This document shows positions 55,573 to 64,000 of a stretch of 64,000 nt of DNA, piece by piece (positions within the stretch are counted from its first letter, which is position 1; each line of letters opens with the position of its first letter). This DNA is from Candidatus Hydrogenedentota bacterium (GTDB taxonomy: Bacteria > Hydrogenedentota > Hydrogenedentia > Hydrogenedentales > JAEUWI01), in assembly GCA_016791475.1 (NCBI GenBank), contig JAEUWI010000024.1:35370-99369 (forward strand). Reading direction: 5' to 3'. The position numbers and the translations under genes were made by a program. The notes below the pieces were generated by a model. The model saw only the letters and a list, made by a program, of their open reading frames with translations, made no database searches and was not told the origin of the DNA.

Positions 55573-56904
55573 TCAGTTTTGGGCGATCACATTTCGCAGC
55601 ACCGGCCCCACAAGCTGCGCCACCGCCTCCGCACCCGCTTCGGTGAAGTGGCAGTCGTCGTAGAAGTAGGCCTCGCTGCCGTTGAGGGGCGATAAATCGA
55701 CGCAGGGTACGCCCTGCGCCGCGCAGGTCTGTTTCAGCGCTTCATTGTACTGGTCCATGGCTTCGCGCAGGGCGGCGAGGGTGAGGTAGCGGCCATCGGG
55801 CAGCCAGCCAAACCAGCAGCGGGCCTCGGCCTCGGCGGAGAGGTCGGCGCGCCAGACGACGGGCTGGGTGGTGAAAAGTACAGGCACACCGCGCCGCTGG
55901 CAGGCCGCAATCAGGCCCTCGATCCGGCTGCGATACAACGCGAGGCCCTCGGCCAGGGACGGCAGCTCATTGGTCTTTTCGGCGGCGGCCCGTTTGTCGC
56001 GACGGATCTGGTATTCCCGTCCGCCGATGCCTTCCTGCTGTTCCGGCGGCGGCGTTTCCCGCCGGAGGGTGTGGTAAAGCTGAATTACGCGGGAGCGCGT
56101 CCACAGAGGCCGGTATGGGACGACGGCAACGGGCGCGGGTTCCGAGGGCGCATTCGTGTGCTCCTCGAATCGACCATAGTCCATCGTTTCGACTTCCTTC
56201 GCGAGGAAACGCCAGAGGTCGTTGATGCCGGGCTGAACGACGAGGGCGGCGGCTTCTTCGAGCGCTGGAGAATGCTCGACGAACTGGAGATGGTCTTTCA
56301 GGTCGAAACCACTGATGCCGGCGTTGCCGACCCACACCTTTTCGGGCCCGCCCAGATGCGCCGCGAGGCGCGCGGGCCAGGTTTCAGTGTCGTCGAGGTA
56401 AACGCACTCGGTGGTGCTGCCGCCTATAGTTATGATGTGAATGGATTGAACCGCTACGGGTGGCGCAGCGGCGCGGAGGCCGTCTGGGCCCGTGGTGAAA
56501 TGGGATTCGCCCTCGATACCGGGCAGGTAGGCGGGGTCGGGATAGAAAATGTTGTGCAGATTCGGTCCGCGCGTGTGGAAAGGTTTCTCCGGACGAAGGG
56601 ATCGCTCCAGCACGTGGGCGGTAAATTCGAGGGCGGTCCAGCCGAGCACCACAACGGCGAACAGCAGGGCAAACTCACGCCACAAGCCGCCCAGCCACTC
56701 GCGGACTACCGCTAGAAAGAACCAGGGTAAGGAAGCCAAGACCCAATAGGCCAGCATCAGGGAGAAAGCATGCTCGATCGTTCCCGTGAAGCGCCAGCCA
56801 TCCGCCGCCGCCACGAGGGTGTCGGCGAGGAGCAGCACGGGCACGCCCCACAGAAGAAGAAATGCAAAGTGGGGGCGGCTGGTGGTTTCGGTAGCATCGG
56901 ACAT
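55573..56904 (-). CDS. Membrane-anchored SGNH hydrolase-like protein
   Basis: A 443-residue protein. Three hydrophobic segments (about 13-33, 45-68 and 77-97) are followed by a periplasmic SGNH domain: block I IGGSTTEC (S163), block II GNAGISG (N194), block III QPGINDLW (N228) and block V DDCHF (D416, H419). These hydrolases add or remove acyl groups from polysaccharides or lipids. It is the only minus-strand gene in the polysaccharide locus. The frame stays open upstream, but that part is antisense to paralogue 3; the ATG at 56904 gives MSDATETTSRPHFAF. Confidence 0.82.
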   Translation of the reverse strand: MSDATETTSRPHFAFLLLWGVPVLLLADTLVAAADGWRFTGTIEHAFSLMLAYWVLASLPWFFLAVVREWLGGLWREFALLFAVVVLGWTALEFTAHVLERSLRPEKPFHTRGPNLHNIFYPDPAYLPGIEGESHFTTGPDGLRAAAPPVAVQSIHIITIGGSTTECVYLDDTETWPARLAAHLGGPEKVWVGNAGISGFDLKDHLQFVEHSPALEEAAALVVQPGINDLWRFLAKEVETMDYGRFEEHTNAPSEPAPVAVVPYRPLWTRSRVIQLYHTLRRETPPPEQQEGIGGREYQIRRDKRAAAEKTNELPSLAEGLALYRSRIEGLIAACQRRGVPVLFTTQPVVWRADLSAEAEARCWFGWLPDGRYLTLAALREAMDQYNEALKQTCAAQGVPCVDLSPLNGSEAYFYDDCHFTEAGAEAVAQLVGPVLRNVIAQN

Positions 56905-57093
56905 GGCGTTGACCTTAGCACAGGCACCGGGGGGCGGGCCAAGTGGGCGTTGGATATGTCTGGAGCTGCAAGCGTGCCACTCTTGGGCAATAGGTTGCTC
57001 TCGCCCGTTCTCTTCTTTCGGGGCCATGGTATACTGCCCGGCGAAGGCGGCATCGGCGCCTTTTCGACCTGCGTTGTGGGATATATTTGACCC

Positions 57094-59055
57094 TTGCATA
57101 CGAACCAGACATCGACCGTCGCGAACTGCGGCGCGCCTGAATTTCGCGCGCGGACGCCCCGCGCCATCTGGTTGCTGATCGCGATGCTGGCGCTGACCCA
57201 GCCGCTGGTGCATGGGCTTTGCCTCTATTTCCCGCCCGAGGGAACGGTGGCCACGGGGCTGCACATCCCCGACAGTGCGTTGTTTCTCCACGCGATGGGC
57301 ATGTTTCCCACGGGCTTTCACTCGGCCTATGCCACGTGCCAGGCGGCGGCGGGCGATGCTTCTATCGCGTATTACAGCGTGCCCCACTTGTGGCTTTATG
57401 GCGGGCTCGGCTTGATAGCGCGGGTGCTGCCGCTGGACCCCTTCCTCACGTATGGCATCGCGAATGGGCTCGGCGCGGCCTTTTATCTGTGGGTGGTCTT
57501 CCGGCTCTTGCTCGTCATCGTCCCGCGATTTTCCGTGGCGGCGTTTGTGCTGTTCACGTTGAGCGGCGGACCCGGCGGACTGCTCTATTTGATTGCGGGC
57601 CTGTTCGGCCTTCACGGGCATTCCGCTTTCGAGGTGTACTTTCATCGTTTCGCGGTTTACGATCTGATGGAAGGACCCCACCTCAATCCTGTGTTGTATT
57701 TTCCCCGACTGTATTACACCCTTTCTCTCGCGTGCTGCCTTGGCGGATTGGGCTCGATTGTGGGGCGCATGCGGTGGCGGGACGCCTCGTGGCCCTGGGG
57801 TTGGATGATCGCGATAGCGGTCGGAAGTTTCCTGGACGCGCGTTACACAGTGTTTACCTTTGGGCTGCTGGCGCTCTTCCTCGCCTGCGAGCGCAGTTGC
57901 GGCGGCAAGACCAGGTGGCGGGCGCTGGCGGCGTATGGGCTGCCCGGTGGCGCGGGCTTCCTCGTGGCGGCGGCACTCATGCGGTTGAACCCGGCGGTGG
58001 TGGAGAATCACCTCGTGGTGGGCAATATGGCGATGTGGTTTTCACCCTTTGTGGTTGTCACGTGGCTGCATTGGCTTGCGGGTGGGCGGGTGCTGTGGCG
58101 CGGCGCTCAGATGGCACCCTTGCCCGCGCGCGTGCTGCTCTTTGCCGGGATGGGCTATCTGGCCGCCTTTTCGGCGGGTTATGTGGTGTATCAGGGTTTC
58201 TATGGAAACCTGCTTGCGGGGCGGGATGGCTCGGTGGCTGCGGCGATATCGGACTGGGCGTTGATAGGCGGGGTGGCGGGTGTGGCCTGGTCACTTCGGG
58301 GCGGTCAGCGCCTGATGGCACAAAATCACGACCGGGACGCCTGCGCCACATTCCTTGGTGGACTGTCAGATGGAATAGGCCTCTGGCTGCTCCTATGGCT
58401 GATCGGATTCACGGCCCTCTCGCTAAGCGGCTTTGGACAGGGCTGGTTTCTTCAGTTCGGCCCGCAACGGCTCCAGGTTTTTATCTGGCTGCCCTTGTGC
58501 ATCGTTACCGCGATGGGACTGGCGCACTTTTCGCAGCGCACGCAGCGGGTGGCGTGGAGCTTGCTACTCGGGTGTGGCCTATCGTCTGTTGCGGTGGCGG
58601 TGCTTGCCTTCCAGTCGCCGCTGGGCCGCGCCGATGCCCAAGGTCCCTTCGCGGCATTGCATACGGAGGTAATGCGCCAGGACGACGGGCGACTTATCGA
58701 GGCCATCGGCGAGGGATGGGTGCTGGCCCCTTCACCGGCTGGCGATGTGGTGGTTCGGCTGAAGGGAAATCCGGTGGTGTATGGCATCGGCACCTTCAAC
58801 CTGACCGACCAACCCTACTCGGAACTGCGGGAGGAGGTTGAGGTGTTCTTTGACGCGAGAACACCCGATGCGGTGCGGCGGGATATTGCGGCGCGCTGGT
58901 GCGTGGCCTGGGTGTATTGCCCCGCGACATGGCCCGTGGACCCGGCGGTGCGAGGGCAGTTGCGGGCCTCGACGTGGCTGGAGGTCGCGGCGGAGGCGGG
59001 AGACGGGATGCTGCTGCGGGTCAGGCGCGACGGAGGGACAGGGTCGGACCCGTGA
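57094..59055 (+). CDS. Polytopic membrane protein, paralogue 3 of 3 (GT-C-like)
   Basis: A 653-residue member of the same trio, with GFHSAYATC, LDPFLTYGIANG, YDLMEGPHLNP, PRLYYTLSLA, SDWALIG, GQGWFLQFGPQR and WCVAWVYCPATWPVDPAV in order. Motif sharing is closest to paralogue 2. The start is a TTG at 57094 with a weak ribosome site; the N-terminus is longer than in the other two, so the true start may be later. It is divergent from the SGNH gene and separated from paralogue 2 by it. Confidence 0.68.
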   Translation: MHTNQTSTVANCGAPEFRARTPRAIWLLIAMLALTQPLVHGLCLYFPPEGTVATGLHIPDSALFLHAMGMFPTGFHSAYATCQAAAGDASIAYYSVPHLWLYGGLGLIARVLPLDPFLTYGIANGLGAAFYLWVVFRLLLVIVPRFSVAAFVLFTLSGGPGGLLYLIAGLFGLHGHSAFEVYFHRFAVYDLMEGPHLNPVLYFPRLYYTLSLACCLGGLGSIVGRMRWRDASWPWGWMIAIAVGSFLDARYTVFTFGLLALFLACERSCGGKTRWRALAAYGLPGGAGFLVAAALMRLNPAVVENHLVVGNMAMWFSPFVVVTWLHWLAGGRVLWRGAQMAPLPARVLLFAGMGYLAAFSAGYVVYQGFYGNLLAGRDGSVAAAISDWALIGGVAGVAWSLRGGQRLMAQNHDRDACATFLGGLSDGIGLWLLLWLIGFTALSLSGFGQGWFLQFGPQRLQVFIWLPLCIVTAMGLAHFSQRTQRVAWSLLLGCGLSSVAVAVLAFQSPLGRADAQGPFAALHTEVMRQDDGRLIEAIGEGWVLAPSPAGDVVVRLKGNPVVYGIGTFNLTDQPYSELREEVEVFFDARTPDAVRRDIAARWCVAWVYCPATWPVDPAVRGQLRASTWLEVAAEAGDGMLLRVRRDGGTGSDP

Positions 59056-59389
59056 CGGGGATGGGGGAGGACGGCTGCTTTTCCCAGGGTTTGCAGCGAG
59101 GGGCGAGATGTTTGGTCCGGGCCTGTCCTGGGCAAGTGGCGGCGTGACACCACGTGCTCTTATGAGCTTTGTCTCGCGCAGCGGATGAAATTCGTGATCG
59201 AGCTTCCCCCCCTGCCCCCCCGCAAGCGGGGGGGACCTCACCCTCTAAAGCGGGCCTCCTGGTCCTCGCCGCTGGCGGGGCTCAGCGCGAACCCTGCAAG
59301 CCGTCGTCCCGTGGCGACCCTGTCCCTTGGGGAGCGTCCCTTCGGTGGTGTATCATCCTCCTGCCTTGAACCTTTGAAAGTCCGTACGC
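59056..59389. other. Intergenic gap with a C/G-run hairpin
   Basis: 334 bases between plus-strand genes. An 8-bp stem of C-run and G-run lies at 59215-59222 / 59227-59234 with loop CAAG; no T-tract follows, so it is a weak terminator candidate. Nothing else was recognised. Confidence 0.4.
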
Positions 59390-60256
59390 ATGTCTGAAGC
59401 CCCCGAGATCACCATCGGTATTCCCTGCCGCAACGGAGGCATTATCCTTCGACGCGCTCTGGCGCAGGTCTTTGCTCAGGAGACTTCGCGGCCCTTTGAG
59501 GTGATTGCGCTGGACTCGGGGTCGACCGACGGCACACTGGAGGCGCTGGCGAAATATCCGGTGCGGGTCATCGCGATAGACCAGGCGCATTTCGACTGGG
59601 GCCGGGTGCGGGAGCGGCTTTTTGAGGAGGCCCGGGGCGCGATAGTGGTGAATCTTTCGCAGGACGCCATTCCCGCCCAACACGACTGGCTGGAGCGAAT
59701 CATCGCGCCGCTGCTGGAGAGCGATGCGGGGGTATCCTGCGGCTCGTCCATCCCCGATCCGGAGCGTCACTTTCCCCAGTTTCAGTGGGAGAAGAACGGC
59801 TACTACTACTTCACTCGGGAGATCGGGAAATTTACCGCGCGATACGGAAAAGGCCTTTCCTTCGCGAACACGGCGGTCCGGCGGTCGGTTTGGGAATCCC
59901 TTCGGGTGGATCCCCAGGCGACGGGGGAAGACTTCGGATTTCAGATCAAGCTCCACCGGGCGGGGGTCGCCATCGCGTTCCCAATGGACGCCCCGGTGTT
60001 GCACCACCACTATTACACGCTGCGGGGCGTGTACCGGCGCTGCCGCAACGAGGGCCTGGCGCTGCGGGAGATGGGCTGCGCCTATAATGAGGCGAATCTC
60101 GCAGCGGACTTGCTGAGTCCAAAGAAGTATGTACAGTGGCTGCGAGAGGTGAAGCGGGGGAGCCTGAGGAGCGGAGCCGAGTGGCTCTATCCGGTGCTGC
60201 GCCCCGTGGCGGTCTACCTGGGCAGCCGATTTGCCCGGAAGATGGTGTGGTACTGA
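59390..60256 (+). CDS. Family 2 glycosyltransferase, rhamnosyltransferase-like
   Basis: A 288-residue GT-A enzyme: EITIGIPCRNGG, then ALDSGSTDGTLE and VVNLSQDAIPAQHDWL, typical of rhamnosyl-like GT2 members that carry SQDA in place of a plain DxD. GEDFGFQIKLHRAG is the acceptor-side motif. Its TGA shares one base with the next ATG. Confidence 0.9.
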   Translation: MSEAPEITIGIPCRNGGIILRRALAQVFAQETSRPFEVIALDSGSTDGTLEALAKYPVRVIAIDQAHFDWGRVRERLFEEARGAIVVNLSQDAIPAQHDWLERIIAPLLESDAGVSCGSSIPDPERHFPQFQWEKNGYYYFTREIGKFTARYGKGLSFANTAVRRSVWESLRVDPQATGEDFGFQIKLHRAGVAIAFPMDAPVLHHHYYTLRGVYRRCRNEGLALREMGCAYNEANLAADLLSPKKYVQWLREVKRGSLRSGAEWLYPVLRPVAVYLGSRFARKMVWY

Positions 60257-61020
60257 TGGCGACGGACAACCCGATCCAGAAATTCTACGAAAGCAATCCG
60301 CGGATGGTCAGTTCGCCCTTCGGCGGGATTGAAGGAATCAATACCGAGTTGCTGAACGAGGTGCTGGCGGCGCTGGATATCGACTTTTCCGGCAAGCGGG
60401 TGCTGGACGTGGGGTGCGGTCGGGGATACATCGACGCCGTGGTAGAGGCCCAAGGCGGTCAGTATGTGGGTGCGGATTTTGTAATCAGCCGGGGGGGATT
60501 CCCGCTGGTGCAGGCGGATGCGGCCCGGCTGCCTTTTTCCGACGAGGTTTTTGACGTGTTGCTGTGCGTGGATGCGTCGGAGCATTTCCCCGATCCGGCG
60601 GGCGCGGCGCGGGAGTTTTTCCGGGTGTTGAAGCCGGGCGGGGTGTTCTTCCTGAGCGCGCCAAACTATGGCAACGTGGCGGGCGTGGTGAAGTGGGCCT
60701 GCGAGGGCATGGGCTGGTATGAGCCCAACACCTGGGCGCCCTTTGGCCGCTGGCAACCCCAGGAACTGGAGCAGCCGCTGACCCCCGGGTTTATCCGCGA
60801 AGTCTACGGCGCGGCGGGCTTCACGGCCATCCGCGCGCTGGGCCACGGCGCGGAGGTGGGTCTGGGGCTCTTTCCGTGGGTGGACCACCCGCGCATGCCG
60901 GAGGCGGTGCAATTTCGCCTGCAGCGGCTTTTCGCGCATCTGGGGCCGGCGGTGGCCAAACGGCTACCGTCCGCGAGCCTGCATTTGTTCTGGCGCATGG
61001 AAAAGGCGAATGCAGACTGA
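60256..61020 (+). CDS. SAM-dependent methyltransferase
   Basis: A 254-residue class I methyltransferase: VLDVGCGRGYIDAV (motif I), VDASEHFPDPAGAAREFFRVLKPGG (motifs II-III) and FLSAPNYGN. It is translationally coupled to the upstream GT2. No relation to the one at 49736 beyond the fold. Target unknown. Confidence 0.87.
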   Translation: MATDNPIQKFYESNPRMVSSPFGGIEGINTELLNEVLAALDIDFSGKRVLDVGCGRGYIDAVVEAQGGQYVGADFVISRGGFPLVQADAARLPFSDEVFDVLLCVDASEHFPDPAGAAREFFRVLKPGGVFFLSAPNYGNVAGVVKWACEGMGWYEPNTWAPFGRWQPQELEQPLTPGFIREVYGAAGFTAIRALGHGAEVGLGLFPWVDHPRMPEAVQFRLQRLFAHLGPAVAKRLPSASLHLFWRMEKANAD

Positions 61021-61097
61021 CTGCCGGAGTTGCTCTGATCTTCCACTATTCTCCGCCAATCTTGCCATTTCCCCCTCCCGTCTGTTTGAATGCACGC

Positions 61098-61622
61098 ATG
61101 AACTTTGTCCGCCTCCTGCAGAAACTGAGACTTCGCTACGGCTCGCCGGCTACTGTGATCCGCACCTTGCGGTCCATGGGCGTTCGCGTGGGCGAGGGCT
61201 GTCGCATTTACGCGACGGATTTCGGGAGCGAACCGTGGCTCATCAAGATCGGCAACCGGGTCTGTATTTCCAATGATGTCACCTTTGTGAACCACGGTTT
61301 GAACTGGCCTTTTCAAGAAAAGTACGAATCCCTCACTGGTTTTGGCCCCATTGAGATCAAGGACAACTGCCAGATTGGGGTTCGGGCGACCATCCTGCCC
61401 CATGTGACGATTGGGCCGAACAGCATCGTGGGGGCGGGCAGCGTGGTGACCAAATCGGTACCGCCGGACGTGGTGGTGGCGGGCAATCCGGCGCGGGTGA
61501 TCTGCACGATGGCGGAATACGAGCAGAAGTGCGTGGCACGCCACATCGACATTCCGCCGGACCGCGATGGGGCGCGCAAGGTGCTGGAGGCCCGATTCTG
61601 GGGCGGGGACGAAAAAGCATGA
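61098..61622 (+). CDS. Hexapeptide-repeat acyltransferase
   Basis: A 174-residue left-handed beta-helix transferase of the LacA/WbbJ type. Turns of the helix are seen from GEGCRIYATDF to GVRATILPHVTIGPNSIVGAGSVVTKSVPPDVVVAGNPARVI; H in FVNHGLN is the likely catalytic histidine. It probably O-acetylates a sugar of the polymer. Its stop overlaps the next ATG by 4 bases. Confidence 0.88.
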   Translation: MNFVRLLQKLRLRYGSPATVIRTLRSMGVRVGEGCRIYATDFGSEPWLIKIGNRVCISNDVTFVNHGLNWPFQEKYESLTGFGPIEIKDNCQIGVRATILPHVTIGPNSIVGAGSVVTKSVPPDVVVAGNPARVICTMAEYEQKCVARHIDIPPDRDGARKVLEARFWGGDEKA

Positions 61623-62797
61623 GGCTGGCGGTCCTGATGGGCAACCGATGCAGCCCCTGGCACCTGGCGGTGATGAAGCACTTGCCCGGCGCGCCGGAGG
61701 TGGTGGCCTTTCGCGCGGATTCCGAGATTCAGCGTTTCTTCGGGGAGCGGGGCGCGGACAATAGCGCCATCACGATGCGACCGATCTACTTTGATTATCA
61801 GGCGGGCCCGGTTTGGAAGCGCCTGCCCAATCTATTGACGATGCGCTATCGCAACCGCGCGCCGCGACTCCTGCCCTTTCACGAGCAACTGCGCGACTTC
61901 GACGTGATCCATACGTGGGAACTTTTCACCGATTGGACGGAAGAAGCCCTTGAAGCGAAGCGGAAGTGGGGCATTCCCGTGTGTGTCATGGTGTGGGACA
62001 ATATCCCCTTCAACAACGAGAACACGGAAGTCCTTCGTGCGCGCAAAGCGCGGTGCATCGCCGAGGCGGATCGCTTCGTGGTTCATACGGAGCGCTCGCG
62101 GCGCACGCTGATTCTGGAGGGGGCGGCGCCGGAAAAAATAACGCTGATTGATCACGGCCTCGACCTGGAGCGCTTTCATCCCGGCCCGGGCGACCGGGCG
62201 GCGCTGGGTCTCGCGGCGGACGAGTTTGTAATCCTCTTTGTAGGCTGGCTGTTGCCCCGAAAGGGGCTGGATTTTCTGCTGCTGGCCTTGCGGGAACTGG
62301 CTGATCGCCCCGAGTTCTCCTCGGTGAAGTTTCGGCTGGTCGTCGTGGGATCCGGACCCGGCCGGGAGCGGGTCGAGCGCCTGACCCGGCGCCTGGGACT
62401 TTCCGAACACTGCTCGTTTATCGGTTCACGGCCCTACGACACCATGCCGGAGGTCTTCCGGAGTTCGGATGTGTTTGTGCTCCCGAGTATCGCCACAGAC
62501 ACGTGGCAGGAGCAGTTCGGCATGGCATTGATGGAGGCGATGGCCTGTGGCGTGCCCGCGCTGACCACGTACAGCGGGGCAATACCGGAGATTGTTGAGG
62601 ACGCCGCGTTGTTGTGCCAGCCGAATGACTTTGTGAGCCTTACGGAGCAACTGGCGCGGCTGGTGCGCGAGCCCGAATTGCGGTCATCGCTCGCGGAGAA
62701 GGGAGCCGCCCTCGCACGACGGCGCTATGATTTAAAGGATTACGCGGCGGGGCTCGGGGCGGTGTATATGGGGTTGGTGAACGCGAAGATGGTTTAA
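61619..62797 (+). CDS. Family 4 glycosyltransferase
   Basis: A 392-residue GT-B enzyme. The C-terminal donor domain has VGWLLPRKGLDFLLLALREL and the EX7E motif in EQFGMALMEAMACGVPALTT; the N-terminal domain has WDNIPFNNENTEV. Coupled to the acyltransferase by an ATGA overlap. Followed directly by a 9-bp repeat array. Confidence 0.92.
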   Translation: MRLAVLMGNRCSPWHLAVMKHLPGAPEVVAFRADSEIQRFFGERGADNSAITMRPIYFDYQAGPVWKRLPNLLTMRYRNRAPRLLPFHEQLRDFDVIHTWELFTDWTEEALEAKRKWGIPVCVMVWDNIPFNNENTEVLRARKARCIAEADRFVVHTERSRRTLILEGAAPEKITLIDHGLDLERFHPGPGDRAALGLAADEFVILFVGWLLPRKGLDFLLLALRELADRPEFSSVKFRLVVVGSGPGRERVERLTRRLGLSEHCSFIGSRPYDTMPEVFRSSDVFVLPSIATDTWQEQFGMALMEAMACGVPALTTYSGAIPEIVEDAALLCQPNDFVSLTEQLARLVREPELRSSLAEKGAALARRRYDLKDYAAGLGAVYMGLVNAKMV

Positions 62798-62799
62798 GA

Positions 62800-62957
62800 A
62801 TGGGTCTTATGGGTCGTATGGGACCTATGGGACTTATGAGAAAGAGAGTATCCGTAAGCACCAAAACCTGTACGACCTATACGACCTATACGACCTATAC
62901 GACCTATACGACCCATACGACCCATACGACCCATAAGACCCATACGACCCATAAGAC
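62800..62957. repeat. Second 9-bp tandem repeat array with an inverted arm, inside the polysaccharide operon
   Basis: Right part 62868-62957 is ten 9-base units of CTATACGAC, CCATACGAC and CCATAAGAC types. The left part 62800-62838 carries about four units in reverse orientation; the 29 bases between would form a loop. Unit sequence and loop resemble the array at 40727-40887. It lies 3 bases past the GT4 stop and 18 bases before the GT9 start, so the transcript should carry a long hairpin there. Confidence 0.9.
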
Positions 62958-62975
62958 CCATCGCCGAGGAGCACA

Positions 62976-63887
62976 ATGCAGCCCACCTTCGAAGAACGCC
63001 ATAGCCGCTTCAAGCGGCGTGCCCTGCGGCTTTCGCGGGCGCTGCGCTGGCGTGTGAAGGGGCTATTGGGCCGGCCGCGTTCGCTGCTGGTGGAGCTTCG
63101 TTGGCGTTTGGGCGACGAGATCATGGCGCTGCCGGTCTTCGAGGCTCTTCAACGTCTATATCCCGGAGTGACTATAGATGTCCTGACCAATTATCCCGAG
63201 CTGTTCGAGGGCAATAGCCAGATTCGCACGGTGAATCCGAAGCATCCAGATCCCGATGGCTATTTGCTGTTGCGCGGGGCATCGCGGTTGGCGAATCGTC
63301 TGGATGCCTATTGTGCGCAGGCGGGAGCGCCGGTACCCTTGGCGCGCCCGAAACTTTACTACAACGATTGGTTTGCGAAGCAGCTTGCAGCGATTCCTGA
63401 GGACGATGGCCCCCTGATTGCGCTGGCGCCCGGCGCTTCCTGGCCCAGTAAACGGTGGCCCGTTGAGCGCTGGCACGACCTGGCGGCGCGGCTGGAGGGA
63501 GAAGGGTGCCGGGTGGTGGTGCTGGGTCAAGCAGGCGAGGCCCTGGGCTGGGGTGTGGATCTCTGCGGTGCGACTTCGGTTCGCGAAGCGGCCTGCGTGC
63601 TCCACGCAGCCGATCTGGCCGTGTGCTGCGATTCGGGCCTGATGCATCTGGCGCTGGCGGCGGGCACGCCGGTCGTGGCGCTCTTCGGCCCGACCGATCC
63701 CGATTTTCTCATTCGCAACGAGCCGCGCCTGACCGCGCTGCGGAGCACCCAATCGTGCAGCGGCTTCTGGAATCACGCCGCGCTGGTGGGCGCGCCGGGC
63801 GCGTGCCCCGAGGGCCACGCCTGCTGTCTGGAATCGATTTCGGTGGAGCAGGTGATGGCGGCGGTGCGCGGGAAATTGGTGAACTGA
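62976..63887 (+). CDS. Family 9 glycosyltransferase (heptosyltransferase-like)
   Basis: A 303-residue GT-B enzyme. LLVELRWRLGDEIMALPVFEAL is the N-terminal ADP-heptose-type motif; APGASWPSKRWPVERW and CDSGLMHLALAAGTPVVALFGPTDP are the donor-site motifs. The C-terminus is cysteine-rich (CPEGHACCLE). GAGGAG lies just upstream of the ATG, after the repeat array. Involved in core or polymer sugar addition. Confidence 0.9.
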   Translation: MQPTFEERHSRFKRRALRLSRALRWRVKGLLGRPRSLLVELRWRLGDEIMALPVFEALQRLYPGVTIDVLTNYPELFEGNSQIRTVNPKHPDPDGYLLLRGASRLANRLDAYCAQAGAPVPLARPKLYYNDWFAKQLAAIPEDDGPLIALAPGASWPSKRWPVERWHDLAARLEGEGCRVVVLGQAGEALGWGVDLCGATSVREAACVLHAADLAVCCDSGLMHLALAAGTPVVALFGPTDPDFLIRNEPRLTALRSTQSCSGFWNHAALVGAPGACPEGHACCLESISVEQVMAAVRGKLVN

Positions 63888-63888
63888 C

Positions 63889-64000
63889 ATGCGCGTGCTC
63901 TTTCTGACCCTCTATCCCGATCAGGCCGCGAGTCCGCGCTACCGGGTCCACCAGTTCATTCCGTATCTCGAATCACGGGGTATTGAATGTACGGTGCGTG
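63889..64000 (+). CDS. Glycosyltransferase family 4-like, N-terminus only
   Basis: The first 37 codons of a gene that runs off the right edge: MRVLFLTLYPDQAASPRYRVHQF and then IPYLESRGIEC. The S-x-RYRVxQFIPYL pattern is typical of the N-terminal domain of some GT4 enzymes. It starts one base after the GT9 stop, so it belongs to the same operon. Confidence 0.6.
   Translation, partial: MRVLFLTLYPDQAASPRYRVHQFIPYLESRGIECTVR

Overview
The window reads as a high-GC chromosomal segment from an environmental Gram-negative bacterium, most likely of the Planctomycetota/PVC or Hydrogenedentota type. This is inferred from gene content: a PSCyt1-DUF1549-DUF1553 protein next to a DUF1501 protein, a type-IV-pilin-like secreted protein of the planctomycete/lentisphaeral kind, ankyrin proteins, a K+-dependent membrane pyrophosphatase, and intergenic inverted repeats of a style common in those genomes. 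No 16S rRNA or other phylogenetic marker is present, so the lineage is a judgement. No tRNA, rRNA, CRISPR array, transposase or phage gene was seen.

Layout. 1-2.5 kb: nuoABCD (minus strand), the start of a complex I operon that runs off the left edge, with a sigma-54-type promoter upstream. 3-6.9 kb: an acyltransferase-like membrane protein, a membrane-anchored GH31 glycosidase, a 33-residue membrane peptide and a lone response regulator. 7.0-7.5 kb: two near-identical structured RNA units, each with its own terminator, followed by gpsA. 8.7-18.5 kb: an HTH-receiver regulator, an acyl-ACP desaturase, a FapA/DUF342-like protein, the membrane pyrophosphatase, and acpP-fabF-rnc, so lipid synthesis is concentrated here. 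18.8-24.3 kb: a plus-strand run of a pita-bread hydrolase, a PhyH dioxygenase, an FHA-GGDEF protein, a SAM hydrolase/adenosyltransferase, an SDR and a DUF72 protein. 24.5-28.1 kb: a large hybrid sensor kinase with a beta-propeller sensor. 28-46 kb: mixed accessory genes (DCC thiol protein, Tat-exported phosphoesterase, PSCyt1/DUF1501 pair, ankyrin proteins, pilin-like protein, secreted glycosidase-like protein, aldehyde dehydrogenase, and an HtrA protease with an inactive paralogue and a lipoprotein).

46.3-64 kb is a surface-polysaccharide locus, nearly all on the plus strand with short overlaps: GT-C membrane proteins, a Wzx-type flippase, two methyltransferases, GT2, GT4 and GT9 glycosyltransferases and a hexapeptide acyltransferase. 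Inside it are three related polytopic proteins of unknown function and an oppositely oriented SGNH hydrolase. The locus continues past the right edge.

The most unusual content is non-coding: the tandem structured RNAs at 7.0-7.5 kb, a symmetrical nested hairpin element at 30.1-30.3 kb, a related 36-bp inverted pair at 55.3-55.5 kb, and several intergenic elements made of inverted 9-bp repeats (33, 38, 40.8 and 62.9 kb).
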